A DNA stretch of 61,607 nucleotides from an uncultured Collinsella sp. (GTDB taxonomy: Bacteria > Actinomycetota > Coriobacteriia > Coriobacteriales > Coriobacteriaceae): assembly GCA_958436995.1 (NCBI GenBank), contig CAUBMI010000006.1, forward strand, positions 1-61,607, read 5' to 3'. The notes under the pieces were generated by a model. It saw only the letters and a list, made by a program, of their open reading frames with translations. It was not told where the DNA came from and made no database searches. Below are positions 1 through 6,977 of the stretch, one piece after another (position 1 is the stretch's first letter; every line of letters starts with the position of its first letter). Position numbers and translations under genes: made by a program.

Positions 1-4
1 TGGC

Positions 5-565
5 TTAGCCAAAGTAGCGCTTGAGCAGACCGGCGAAAGCCTTGCCGTGGCGAGCCTCGTCGCGAGCCATCTCGTGCACGGTGTCGTGGATGGCATCGAG
101 GCCAGCGGCCTTGGCGCGCTTGGCAAGATCGGTCTTGCCGGCGGTGGCGCCATTCTCGGCCTCAACGCGCATCTCGAGGTTCTTCTTGGTGGAGTCGGTC
201 ACAACCTCGCCCAGGAGCTCGGCGAACTTGGCGGCATGCTCGGCCTCCTCGTGCGCAGCCTTCTCCCAGTACAGGCCGATCTCGGGATAGCCCTCGCGAT
301 GAGCGACGCGAGCCATGGCCAGGTACATACCGACCTCGGAGCACTCGCCCTCAAAGTTGGCGCGCAGGTCAGCAACGATGTCCTCGGAGACGCCCTCCAT
401 CTTGGCGACGCCCACGACGTGCTCGGCAGCCCACTCGAGCTGACCCTCCTCCTGCTTTAGGAAGCGAGAGCCGGGAACGCCGCACTGGGGGCACTTGAAA
501 TCCTCGGGCAGCTGGTCGCCGTCGAACTCTTCCACATAACCGCAAACGGGGCAAACAAACTTCAT
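5..565 (-). CDS. Reverse rubrerythrin (rubredoxin-like domain first, diiron domain second)
   Basis: 186 aa. Residues 1-40 form a rubredoxin-like iron site with two CxxC pairs (C5/C8 and C25/C28). The rest is a four-helix ferritin-like diiron domain with the expected carboxylate/histidine motifs (EEAEH in the middle, DEARHG near the C-terminus). Rubredoxin-before-diiron is the order of reverse rubrerythrins, cytoplasmic NADH-linked peroxidases that detoxify hydrogen peroxide in anaerobes. The ATG at 565 is preferred over in-frame upstream starts because AAAGGA lies just upstream and the protein then begins directly with the iron-binding fold. It appears monocistronic, with its own promoter at 650-677. 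Family assignment is firm; the physiological electron donor is not visible. Confidence 0.9.
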   Translation of the reverse strand: MKFVCPVCGYVEEFDGDQLPEDFKCPQCGVPGSRFLKQEEGQLEWAAEHVVGVAKMEGVSEDIVADLRANFEGECSEVGMYLAMARVAHREGYPEIGLYWEKAAHEEAEHAAKFAELLGEVVTDSTKKNLEMRVEAENGATAGKTDLAKRAKAAGLDAIHDTVHEMARDEARHGKAFAGLLKRYFG

Positions 566-649
566 GATTCGATCCTTTCGATCGATGGCGATGGAGCGCT
601 CGTCCGGTCCCGTAAGGGCCCTCTCCGGACGTGCGTCTTGACGAGTTCT

Positions 650-677
650 ATTATCCATAAATGCAACCAAATGTGAA
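650..677 (-). promoter_or_regulatory. Putative sigma70-type promoter of the rubrerythrin gene
   Basis: On the minus strand TTCACA (677-672) is followed after 16 nt by GATAAT (655-650), about 85 nt before the start codon. An AT-rich tract (680-715) lies upstream and contains TATTAGGAATGAT (681-693), which could bind a regulator. Inferred from sequence only. Confidence 0.45.
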
Positions 678-821
678 GCCTATTAGGAATGATTTTTAAT
701 AAAAAATTTTAGGCATGTGAAGATGTTGATTGATTAACGATTGCCAGGCCGCTCGAGACCTCCGATGAGTACAATCGGTCGAGCAAATGTTGACCTATCA
801 ACAAATGAAGGAGTTTCCTTT

Positions 822-2042
822 ATGCATCTAGCCCGTCGTGCCTGGTGCCGAACATATCAGACGGTTTTTCGCATCGCATTGCCGATCCTGCCCTATACCG
901 AGCCGCGCATTTTGGAGCATGCCGAGGACGTGCCCGCGGTGCTTCAAAAGCGCTCGATACAGCGGGTTCTTATCGTGACGGATCCCGGTATTGCCCGTCT
1001 GGGGCTCACGGCGCCGCTCGAGACGGCGCTCGCGTCCAAGGGAATTGGCGTTACGGTCTATGCCGAAACGCGTGCGAACCCCACGGTCTCAAACGTGGAG
1101 GAAGCGGCGTTCCTGTATCGCGAGAGCGCCTGTCAGGCCATTATCGGCTTTGGCGGCGGCTCGGCCATGGACTGTGCCAAGGGCGTGGGCGCACGCATCG
1201 CACAGCCAAACAAGCCCATCAACAAGATGCGCGGCCTGCTGCGCGTTCATCGTCTCCTGCCGCTGCTTATTGCGGTTCCCACTACCGCCGGTACGGGAAG
1301 CGAAGTCACACTCGCGGCGGTAATTACCGATGACGAGACGCACTACAAGTACCCCATTAACGACTTTGTGCTTATCCCGCGCTTTGCGGTGCACGACCCC
1401 GAGTTTACACGCGGCCTGCCCGCCTCCATTACGGGGCAGACGGGCATGGATGCCCTGACGCATGCCGTCGAGGCCTTTATCGGCCGTAGCACCACGCCCT
1501 ACACGCGCAAGATGGCGCGTCAGGCGGTCCAGCTCATCCACGACAATTTGCCCGAGGCTTATGAGCATGGCGACGACATGCGCGCTCGTCGCAATATGCT
1601 TTCGGCGGCGTATAAAGCGGGTGTTGCATTTACCCGCTCCTATGTCGGATACGTGCATGCCATCGCGCACAGTCTGGGCGGCCGATACGGAATTCCGCAC
1701 GGTTTGGCCAACGCGATCATCCTGCCGCACATGCTTCGCGCTTATGGTGACGCCGCCGCCCCCAAGCTTGCCGATCTTGCTCGCATGGCCGGTATCGCGC
1801 CGGCTAACGCGCAGGACAGTCTTGCGGCCGAGGCCTTTATCGATTGGGTCGACCGCATGAATGCCGCCTTGGGCATTCCCAAATATGTGACGGGCATTCG
1901 CCGCTCCGATATTCCGCAAATGGCGGCCCATGCCGATGCCGAGGCCAATCCGCTATACCCCGTTCCACTTTTGATGGACCGTTTGGAGCTCGAGCGTATG
2001 TACGAGGTCGTCGCGGGTGGTATGTTTGAGGATGAGAACTAG
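822..2042 (+). CDS. Iron-containing alcohol dehydrogenase (group III ADH)
   Basis: 406 aa, full length for the family. The nucleotide-binding segment has GGGSAMD at about residues 111-117, followed by PTTAGTGSE. Metal-binding signatures follow: DALTHAVEAF and two histidine-rich stretches (HAIAHSLGG, GIPHGLANA). The enzyme would interconvert a primary alcohol and aldehyde with NAD(P)H. The ATG at 822 is chosen because GAAGGAG sits 8 nt upstream; earlier in-frame starts lack a ribosome site. An aldehyde dehydrogenase begins 8 nt after the stop, so the two are probably co-transcribed and handle the same aldehyde. The substrate cannot be read from sequence. Confidence 0.9.
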   Translation: MHLARRAWCRTYQTVFRIALPILPYTEPRILEHAEDVPAVLQKRSIQRVLIVTDPGIARLGLTAPLETALASKGIGVTVYAETRANPTVSNVEEAAFLYRESACQAIIGFGGGSAMDCAKGVGARIAQPNKPINKMRGLLRVHRLLPLLIAVPTTAGTGSEVTLAAVITDDETHYKYPINDFVLIPRFAVHDPEFTRGLPASITGQTGMDALTHAVEAFIGRSTTPYTRKMARQAVQLIHDNLPEAYEHGDDMRARRNMLSAAYKAGVAFTRSYVGYVHAIAHSLGGRYGIPHGLANAIILPHMLRAYGDAAAPKLADLARMAGIAPANAQDSLAAEAFIDWVDRMNAALGIPKYVTGIRRSDIPQMAAHADAEANPLYPVPLLMDRLELERMYEVVAGGMFEDEN

Positions 2043-2050
2043 GAGGGCCC

Positions 2051-3430
2051 ATGAACACCGAGGAAATCGCGCGCATTGTCGGCGAACAGCGCGCCTACTT
2101 TAAGACGCGCGCCACGTTTGATGTCGATGCTCGACGTCGCGCCCTCGTGCGCCTGCGCGAGGCGGTGCGGGCACACGAGACCGATATTGCCCATGCGCTC
2201 AAGACCGATTTGGGAAAGTCGCATGACGAGGCCTATATGTGTGAGATCGGCACCTCGCTTTCCGAGATTCGTCATCAGATTGCGCATGTTGCTCGATGGA
2301 GTCGCCCGCGCCTGCGCCCGTGCGACCTCGCCAACGCCGTGAGCGTGTGTAAGACGCAGGCCGTGCCCTATGGCGTCACGCTCATCATGGCTCCATGGAA
2401 CTATCCGTTTTTGTTGACGCTCGAGCCGCTCGCTGGAGCCCTTGCCGCGGGCAATACCGTGGTCATCAAGCCGAGCGCCTATGCCCCGGCATCGAGCGCG
2501 GTGCTCAAGCAAATCTGCGAAGAGGCATTTGATCCGCGCCTGGTGACGGTTGTAGAAGGCGGCCGTGCCGAGAACGAAGCACTGCTCGATGAGTGCTGGG
2601 ACAAGATTTTCTTTACCGGTAGCGTTCCGGTCGGCAAGCTCGTCATGGAGCGCGCAAGTAAAAACCTGACGCCCGTGACGCTTGAGCTGGGCGGAAAGAG
2701 CCCCTGCATTGTGGATGCCACGGCAAACTTAAAAGTCGCGGCACGGCGCATCGCCTTTGGTAAATGGCTCAACGTGGGGCAGACCTGCGTGGCGCCCGAC
2801 TACCTGCTGGTCGATACGCGCGTACACGATGAGCTGTTGGGCCTCATCAGGGAGGAGACCCGTCGCATGTTTGGCGAGCATCCGCTCGACAACGAGGATT
2901 ACGGTCATATCGTCAACGCCAAGCATTTTGCGCGCGTGCGCGGGCTGATCGATCCCTATAAGGTTGTGCTTGGAGGTACCGCGCGCGAGTCGTCGCTCAA
3001 GATTGAGCCGACGATTCTAGACGGCGTGGCGCCTGAGGACGCCGTGATGCAGGAGGAGATCTTTGGCCCGATTTTACCGGTGCTGACGTTTGAGAGCTTA
3101 GACGAGGCCGAAACGTTTATTACGGATCGTCCGACGCCACTGGCCCTGTATATCTTTAGCCAGGACCGTGCGGCTCAGCAACGCTTTGTGCGTTACGTGC
3201 CCTTTGGCGGCGGCTGCGTCAACGACACGATTATGCACTTGGCTACGAGCCATATGGGCTTTGGCGGCATGGGAGCGAGCGGTATGGGTCAGTACCATGG
3301 CCGCGAGAGCTTCGATACGTTTAGCCACAAGAAGAGCATCGTGAACAAGGCAACGTGGCTGGACGTGCCATTCCGCTATGCTCCTTACGCGAACTGGAAG
3401 CACAAGTTCGTGCGCATGTTTGTGCATTAG
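2051..3430 (+). CDS. Aldehyde dehydrogenase, class 3-like
   Basis: 459 aa, the short length typical of class 3 (AlkH/YwdH-type) enzymes without a long N-terminal extension. Visible motifs are PWNYPF, the cofactor-binding segment AAGNTVVIKPS, the catalytic-glutamate motif LELGGKSP, the catalytic-cysteine motif GQTCVAPDY and EEIFGPILPV. It oxidises an aldehyde to the acid with NAD(P)+. A GGAGGG site lies immediately upstream of the ATG. With the adjoining Fe-ADH it could form an alcohol-to-acid pathway or protect against toxic aldehydes. Family is certain; substrate is unknown. Confidence 0.92.
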   Translation: MNTEEIARIVGEQRAYFKTRATFDVDARRRALVRLREAVRAHETDIAHALKTDLGKSHDEAYMCEIGTSLSEIRHQIAHVARWSRPRLRPCDLANAVSVCKTQAVPYGVTLIMAPWNYPFLLTLEPLAGALAAGNTVVIKPSAYAPASSAVLKQICEEAFDPRLVTVVEGGRAENEALLDECWDKIFFTGSVPVGKLVMERASKNLTPVTLELGGKSPCIVDATANLKVAARRIAFGKWLNVGQTCVAPDYLLVDTRVHDELLGLIREETRRMFGEHPLDNEDYGHIVNAKHFARVRGLIDPYKVVLGGTARESSLKIEPTILDGVAPEDAVMQEEIFGPILPVLTFESLDEAETFITDRPTPLALYIFSQDRAAQQRFVRYVPFGGGCVNDTIMHLATSHMGFGGMGASGMGQYHGRESFDTFSHKKSIVNKATWLDVPFRYAPYANWKHKFVRMFVH

Positions 3431-3431
3431 A

Positions 3432-3475
3432 AAATGGCAGGTAATACGAACAAGTGTTCCTATTACCTGCCATTT
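3432..3475. terminator. Perfect 15-bp hairpin after the aldehyde dehydrogenase gene
   Basis: AAATGGCAGGTAATA (3432-3446) is perfectly repeated inverted at 3461-3475 with a 14-nt loop, starting 1 nt after the stop codon. There is no clear T tract, so it may act as an mRNA 3'-end stabiliser or be a member of a palindromic repeat family rather than a strong intrinsic terminator. A similar-sized palindrome lies at 31140-31175. Confidence 0.5.
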
Positions 3476-3533
3476 ACGTTAGACTACTGCTATGGGGTAC
3501 GGATGGGCCAACTCCCTTTAGAAGGGAATTGGT

Positions 3534-3617
3534 ATGAACGTAAGCGATGTTATTTCGTTACTGGCGTTGTTAATCGCGGCTATCGAACTCGGCCTGTTTA
3601 TCGGCCGAATGAAATAG
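3534..3617 (+). CDS. 27-residue single-pass membrane peptide, type I toxin-like
   Basis: A short reading frame of 27 codons preceded by GAAGGG with about 7 nt spacing. The peptide has a short polar start (MNVSD), about 18 hydrophobic residues (VISLLALLIAAIELGLFIG) and a basic end (RMK). Size and layout match the small holin-like or Fst/TxpA-type toxic peptides of Gram-positive bacteria. It is followed by a GC-rich structured region with a hairpin (3675-3699), where such loci usually encode the overlapping antisense RNA. Too short for automated callers. Toxicity and the antitoxin RNA are inference. Confidence 0.45.
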   Translation: MNVSDVISLLALLIAAIELGLFIGRMK

Positions 3618-3852
3618 CCGCCCCCGCGTAAGCGAAGACGGCCACTTCTCACGATGTAAACGTGCACTGGAGTTGGCAAGACCCGCTGCAACGGGTGCCA
3701 TCCGTGCCTCTATCTTATCTGCAAGCGCTCTGTCTCGCAAGCGTTGCGGCAAATGGGCGAAAGGTGCGAGCGGGTGAAATTTTGTCCGCACGGGCCCGTA
3801 AGCTTCTCAGTAAGGTTAAGTGCCGGTTTATTCGGTCGTTAGAGGAGTTGCC
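3618..3852. other. Non-coding stretch after the small peptide, with hairpin
   Basis: 235 nt without a convincing gene. GGC(AAG)ACCCG at 3675-3685 pairs with CGGGTGCC at 3692-3699 around CTGCAA, resembling the structured 3' end of holin-like toxin transcripts. An antisense RNA could be encoded on the minus strand here. Overlapping longer frames lack ribosome sites and recognisable domains. Confidence 0.3.
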
Positions 3853-4179
3853 ATGTACGAGCCTTCACGTGTTCTTTTGTCGTTTCATATTGCAGGATTT
3901 CAGTATGCCGATGGCGCCTTGGTCTTGGGCGATCTTAAAGTGGGCGATAAACTGACGCTGTGTGCCGAGCGCGATAACCCCCATGATCCCGAGGCGGTTG
4001 CGATCTACTACGGCAACACCAAGCTTGGGTATGTTCCGGGAAACGAGGTCGGCCCGCTGTCCTTGATGATGTATTACGGCCACGAGGACGTATTTGAGGC
4101 TCGCGTGCAACAGGTTGCTCCCGAGCGCAGCCCGTGGCATCAGGTGCGCGTTGGTCTCTATGTGGTGGATGCTCGCTAA
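3853..4179 (+). CDS. HIRAN-domain protein
   Basis: 108 aa, essentially a single HIRAN domain: LLSFHIAGFQYADG at the start, LTLCAERDNPHDPEAVAI in the core, then the LGYVPG segment. HIRAN modules of SNF2-type helicases bind DNA 3' ends; stand-alone bacterial copies are of unknown role and often sit near DNA-handling genes. The ATG at 3853 follows AGAGGAG with a 6-nt spacer. A small acidic gene starts 18 nt downstream, suggesting a shared transcript. Confidence 0.8.
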   Translation: MYEPSRVLLSFHIAGFQYADGALVLGDLKVGDKLTLCAERDNPHDPEAVAIYYGNTKLGYVPGNEVGPLSLMMYYGHEDVFEARVQQVAPERSPWHQVRVGLYVVDAR

Positions 4180-4197
4180 TCGGCAATGGAGGCGGTC

Positions 4198-4377
4198 ATG
4201 TTTGATGACGATGACCTGTTCGATCTGACGGACGACCCGTTTGAGTGGGATATGCTGATCGACGATGATGAGCTGGAGCAGGACCGGAAGAAGCGGCAGG
4301 ACAAGAACGCCCAGGGCGACGCTTCGAAAAAGCAAGACAAGCGCCGCCGCGGACTGTTCGGCGGGCTCTTTGGGTAA
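4198..4377 (+). CDS. Small acidic/basic two-part protein, unknown function
   Basis: 59 aa. The N-terminal half is very acidic (MFDDDDLFDLTDDPFEWD); the C-terminal third is strongly basic, ending KRRRGLFGGLFG. The ATG at 4198 follows GGAGGCGGTC; an ATG at 4186 is possible but would have no ribosome site. No domain is recognised. Its place right after the HIRAN gene suggests co-expression. Confidence 0.55.
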   Translation: MFDDDDLFDLTDDPFEWDMLIDDDELEQDRKKRQDKNAQGDASKKQDKRRRGLFGGLFG

Positions 4378-4443
4378 CTGTCGCATCGCTGCGTCTGTAT
4401 ACTAGGCACGTGTTAGACGCGTTGCGAAATGAGGACAGAGACG

Positions 4444-4989
4444 ATGATGTGGTTTACCGCCGACCTGCACCTGGGCGATACGAATATCTTGCACGATATG
4501 GATCGGCCGTTTGATTCGGTCGAGGAGATGAACCGCAAGGTCATCGATGTCATCAACGAGTGCGTGACTGCGAACGACCTCCTCTATATCCTGGGGGACT
4601 TTACGTATCGATTGCCCATGGCGGAAGCGGTGCGCCTGCGTAAACGAATCGAATGCCAGAACATAACGCTCATCCGTGGCAACCATGACGGCGATTGGGA
4701 AGATCCGGACGCGCCGCACATTTGGGATGAGGTGCGCGATTATCTGGAGATCGCTCCCGGTTACGCGAAGGGCCATCGTCTAGTTATGAGCCATTACCCC
4801 ATGCTCAGCTGGAATGGCAAGGCGCGCGGCGCCATCATGCTGCACGGGCATATCCACAGCAGGGGAGACCGCACCAACGCGCGCAACCGCGATCGCGAGC
4901 GCCCTATCTTTCGCTATGATGTCGGTCTCGATGCCAACGATTACAAGCCCGTAAGCCGTGATCAAATCCTTGACTTCTTTGGGCTGTAA
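4444..4989 (+). CDS. Calcineurin-like metallophosphoesterase
   Basis: 181 aa. The metallophosphoesterase signature is complete: DLHLGD at the N-terminus, GDFT, GNHDGD, SHYPM and HGHIHS, giving the dinuclear metal site. Such small enzymes hydrolyse phosphodiesters or phosphomonoesters; the substrate is unknown. ATG 4444 is preferred to the in-frame ATG at 4429 because GAGGA (4431-4435) lies 8 nt upstream. A possible -10 (TATACT) sits near 4397. An intrinsic terminator follows the gene. Confidence 0.85.
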   Translation: MMWFTADLHLGDTNILHDMDRPFDSVEEMNRKVIDVINECVTANDLLYILGDFTYRLPMAEAVRLRKRIECQNITLIRGNHDGDWEDPDAPHIWDEVRDYLEIAPGYAKGHRLVMSHYPMLSWNGKARGAIMLHGHIHSRGDRTNARNRDRERPIFRYDVGLDANDYKPVSRDQILDFFGL

Positions 4990-5009
4990 TTCTCGAACCA
5001 CCACACAAA

Positions 5010-5042
5010 CCACCACAAAGGTGCCTGTCCCCTTTGCGGTGG
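5010..5042. repeat. REP-like palindrome with CTGTCC core
   Basis: CCACCACAAAGG (5010-5021) is inverted at 5031-5042 with one mismatch, around a 9-nt loop containing CCTGTCC. Similar palindromes carrying CTGTCCC/GGGGACG cores occur at 19114-19150, 45717-45736, 51151-51185 and 51198-51224. Confidence 0.5.
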
Positions 5043-5046
5043 ATCT

Positions 5047-5081
5047 GGCGCCGTTGCCATTATGGCAGCGGCGCCTTTTTT
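5047..5081 (+). terminator. Intrinsic terminator of the metallophosphoesterase gene
   Basis: A 12-bp GC-rich stem (GGCGCCGTTGCC / GGCAGCGGCGCC, one wobble) with a 5-nt loop is followed directly by six T residues. Confidence 0.85.
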
Positions 5082-5139
5082 GTCCGTGCGGCGCGGTAGA
5101 GTGTAGGCGGTTGAAATTTGCGTCCATCGAGGAGCTGCC

Positions 5140-6897
5140 ATGAACGAGATCAAGTGCCCGCATTGCGGTGAAGTTTTTAAGGTCGATGCGTCCGGTTATG
5201 CGGATATCGTCAAGCAGGTGCGCGACGCCGAGTTCTCGCGCGACCTGGATGAGCGCGTGAAGGCGGTCCAGCGCGAGGGCGAGCAGGCACTGGAGCTTGA
5301 GCGCTCGCGCTCGACGGCTGCTTTGCAAAAGGCAGAGTCTCAGCGCGACGCTCGGCTTGTCGAGCAGAAGAACGCTGCAGCTCAGCAGCTGGCACAAGAG
5401 GTTGCCAAGCGCGACGCTGAGCTTGCCGAGCTGCGCGCCAAGCTCGAAGGCGCTGCCGCAGAGCGCGAGAGTGCAAGTCAGCGCGCGGCGGTTGAGGCCC
5501 GTTCCGATGCTCAAAAGGAGAATGCCGAGCTTCAGCGCGAGATCGACAATTTACGTGCGCAGTTGGAGCGCAAAGATGATGAAGCCAGGCTTGCCGAGGC
5601 GGCGGCACGCAATGCTGCTCAAAACGACCTGTCCGCGCGCGACGCTCAGATTGCCGAGCTGCAGGCCAGGATCGCCGCGGCGGACAAGGCCCAGGAGATG
5701 GCGCTTGCCGCTGCCGCGGCAGAGTCGCAGCGTGAGCTCGATGCCGCTCGCAGCGAGGCCGAGCGCGCGCTTACTGACTATCGCGCGAAGGTGCAAGAGA
5801 AGTTTTCCGCCGCAAAGGCTCAGTCCGAGCAAGAGGCCGAGGGCCTGCGTGCCCAGCTGCGCGAGCAGGAACTGATGGCAAAAATGAACCTGTCAGAGGC
5901 GGTCGCCGCGGCGGAGCGAGAGCGCGATGAGGCACGTGCCAAACTGACGAGCGAGCTGGCGGTGCGCGATTCTCGCGAGGAGCAAGCCAAGGCGGCACAC
6001 GAGCTCGAGCTTGCGCAGGCCAAGCGCGCGAGCGATGACCTGATTCGCTACAAGGATGAAGAGATTGAGCGCCTTAAGGACATGAAGGTTCGCCTGTCCA
6101 CCAAGATGGTGGGCGAGTCGCTCGAGCAGCACTGCGAGACCGAGTTTAACCGTCTGCGCATGACGGCGTTTCCCAATGCGTACTTCGAGAAAGATAACGA
6201 TGCATCCGAGGGCACCAAGGGAGACTTCATTTTCCGTGAGTGCGACGCGAGCGGCAACGAGGTCATTTCGATTATGTTCGAGATGAAAAACGAGAACGAC
6301 GAGACCGCGACCAAGCATAAAAACGAGGACTTCTTTAAGAAACTCGATCACGATCGTCGCCAGAAAGGCTGTGAGTACGCGGTGCTCTGCACGCTGCTCG
6401 AGCCCGAGAGCGAGCTTTACAACGCGGGAATCGTGGACGTGAGCTATCGCTACGAGAAGATGTATGTGATCCGCCCGCAGTTCTTCATTCCCATCATTAC
6501 GCTGCTGCGCAATGCCGCCATGGGTTCGCTTCGCTATAAGCAGGAGCTGGCGGAGTACAAGCAGCAGAATATCGATGTCACGAACTTCGAAGCCAAGATG
6601 GAGAAGTTCAAGAACGATTTCGGCCGCAACTACGAGATCGCGAGCCGCAAGTTCCAAACGGCAATCGATGAGATCGACAAGACGATTAGCCATCTGCAGA
6701 AAACCAAGGAGGCGTTGCTGTCCTCCGAGAACAATCTGCGCCTTGCCAACAAGAAAGCCGACGATCTTACCATTCGCAAGCTCACGTGGGGCAACAAGAC
6801 CATGAAAGCAGCGTTTGACGAGGCGCGCGGGGCCGCGACAGAGACGAACGATGAGCCAGCCGAGGCGGATTCGTATGAGGTCGAGGATGCCGAGTAG
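5140..6897 (+). CDS. DUF2130 protein: zinc-ribbon start, long coiled coil, nuclease-like C-terminal domain
   Basis: 585 aa. It opens with CPHCGEVF, a zinc-ribbon-like start. Residues of about 30-320 are an Ala/Glu/Arg-rich coiled coil. The DUF2130 domain follows, with GDFIF, FEMKNE and EYAVLCTLLEPE, a spacing that recalls the D-ExK core of restriction-endonuclease-like folds; this last point is my inference. C-terminal helices end in an acidic tail. The start follows GAGGAG. No family member that I know of has an assigned biochemical role. The gene lies between two strong terminators, so it is probably monocistronic. Confidence 0.8.
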   Translation: MNEIKCPHCGEVFKVDASGYADIVKQVRDAEFSRDLDERVKAVQREGEQALELERSRSTAALQKAESQRDARLVEQKNAAAQQLAQEVAKRDAELAELRAKLEGAAAERESASQRAAVEARSDAQKENAELQREIDNLRAQLERKDDEARLAEAAARNAAQNDLSARDAQIAELQARIAAADKAQEMALAAAAAESQRELDAARSEAERALTDYRAKVQEKFSAAKAQSEQEAEGLRAQLREQELMAKMNLSEAVAAAERERDEARAKLTSELAVRDSREEQAKAAHELELAQAKRASDDLIRYKDEEIERLKDMKVRLSTKMVGESLEQHCETEFNRLRMTAFPNAYFEKDNDASEGTKGDFIFRECDASGNEVISIMFEMKNENDETATKHKNEDFFKKLDHDRRQKGCEYAVLCTLLEPESELYNAGIVDVSYRYEKMYVIRPQFFIPIITLLRNAAMGSLRYKQELAEYKQQNIDVTNFEAKMEKFKNDFGRNYEIASRKFQTAIDEIDKTISHLQKTKEALLSSENNLRLANKKADDLTIRKLTWGNKTMKAAFDEARGAATETNDEPAEADSYEVEDAE

Positions 6898-6916
6898 GGG
6901 ATAGCGTATCGCGCAA

Positions 6917-6958
6917 AAAGCGGGGCCGCTGGCGATGTTGCCAGCGGCCCCGCTTTGT
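6917..6958. terminator. Bidirectional terminator between convergent genes
   Basis: GCGGGGCCGCTGGC is repeated inverted after a 6-nt loop, flanked by AAA on the left and TTTG on the right, between the convergent DUF2130 and helicase genes. Confidence 0.85.
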
Positions 6959-6977
6959 TTCGTCCCATTGCGCCCGG

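Noticed and set aside
3434..3631. 65-codon frame after the aldehyde dehydrogenase gene
   Set aside because: It starts inside a perfect hairpin, has no ribosome site, and overlaps the better-supported 27-codon membrane peptide.
3662..3955. 97-codon frame overlapping the HIRAN gene start
   Set aside because: No ribosome site; its second half runs out of frame through the HIRAN coding sequence.
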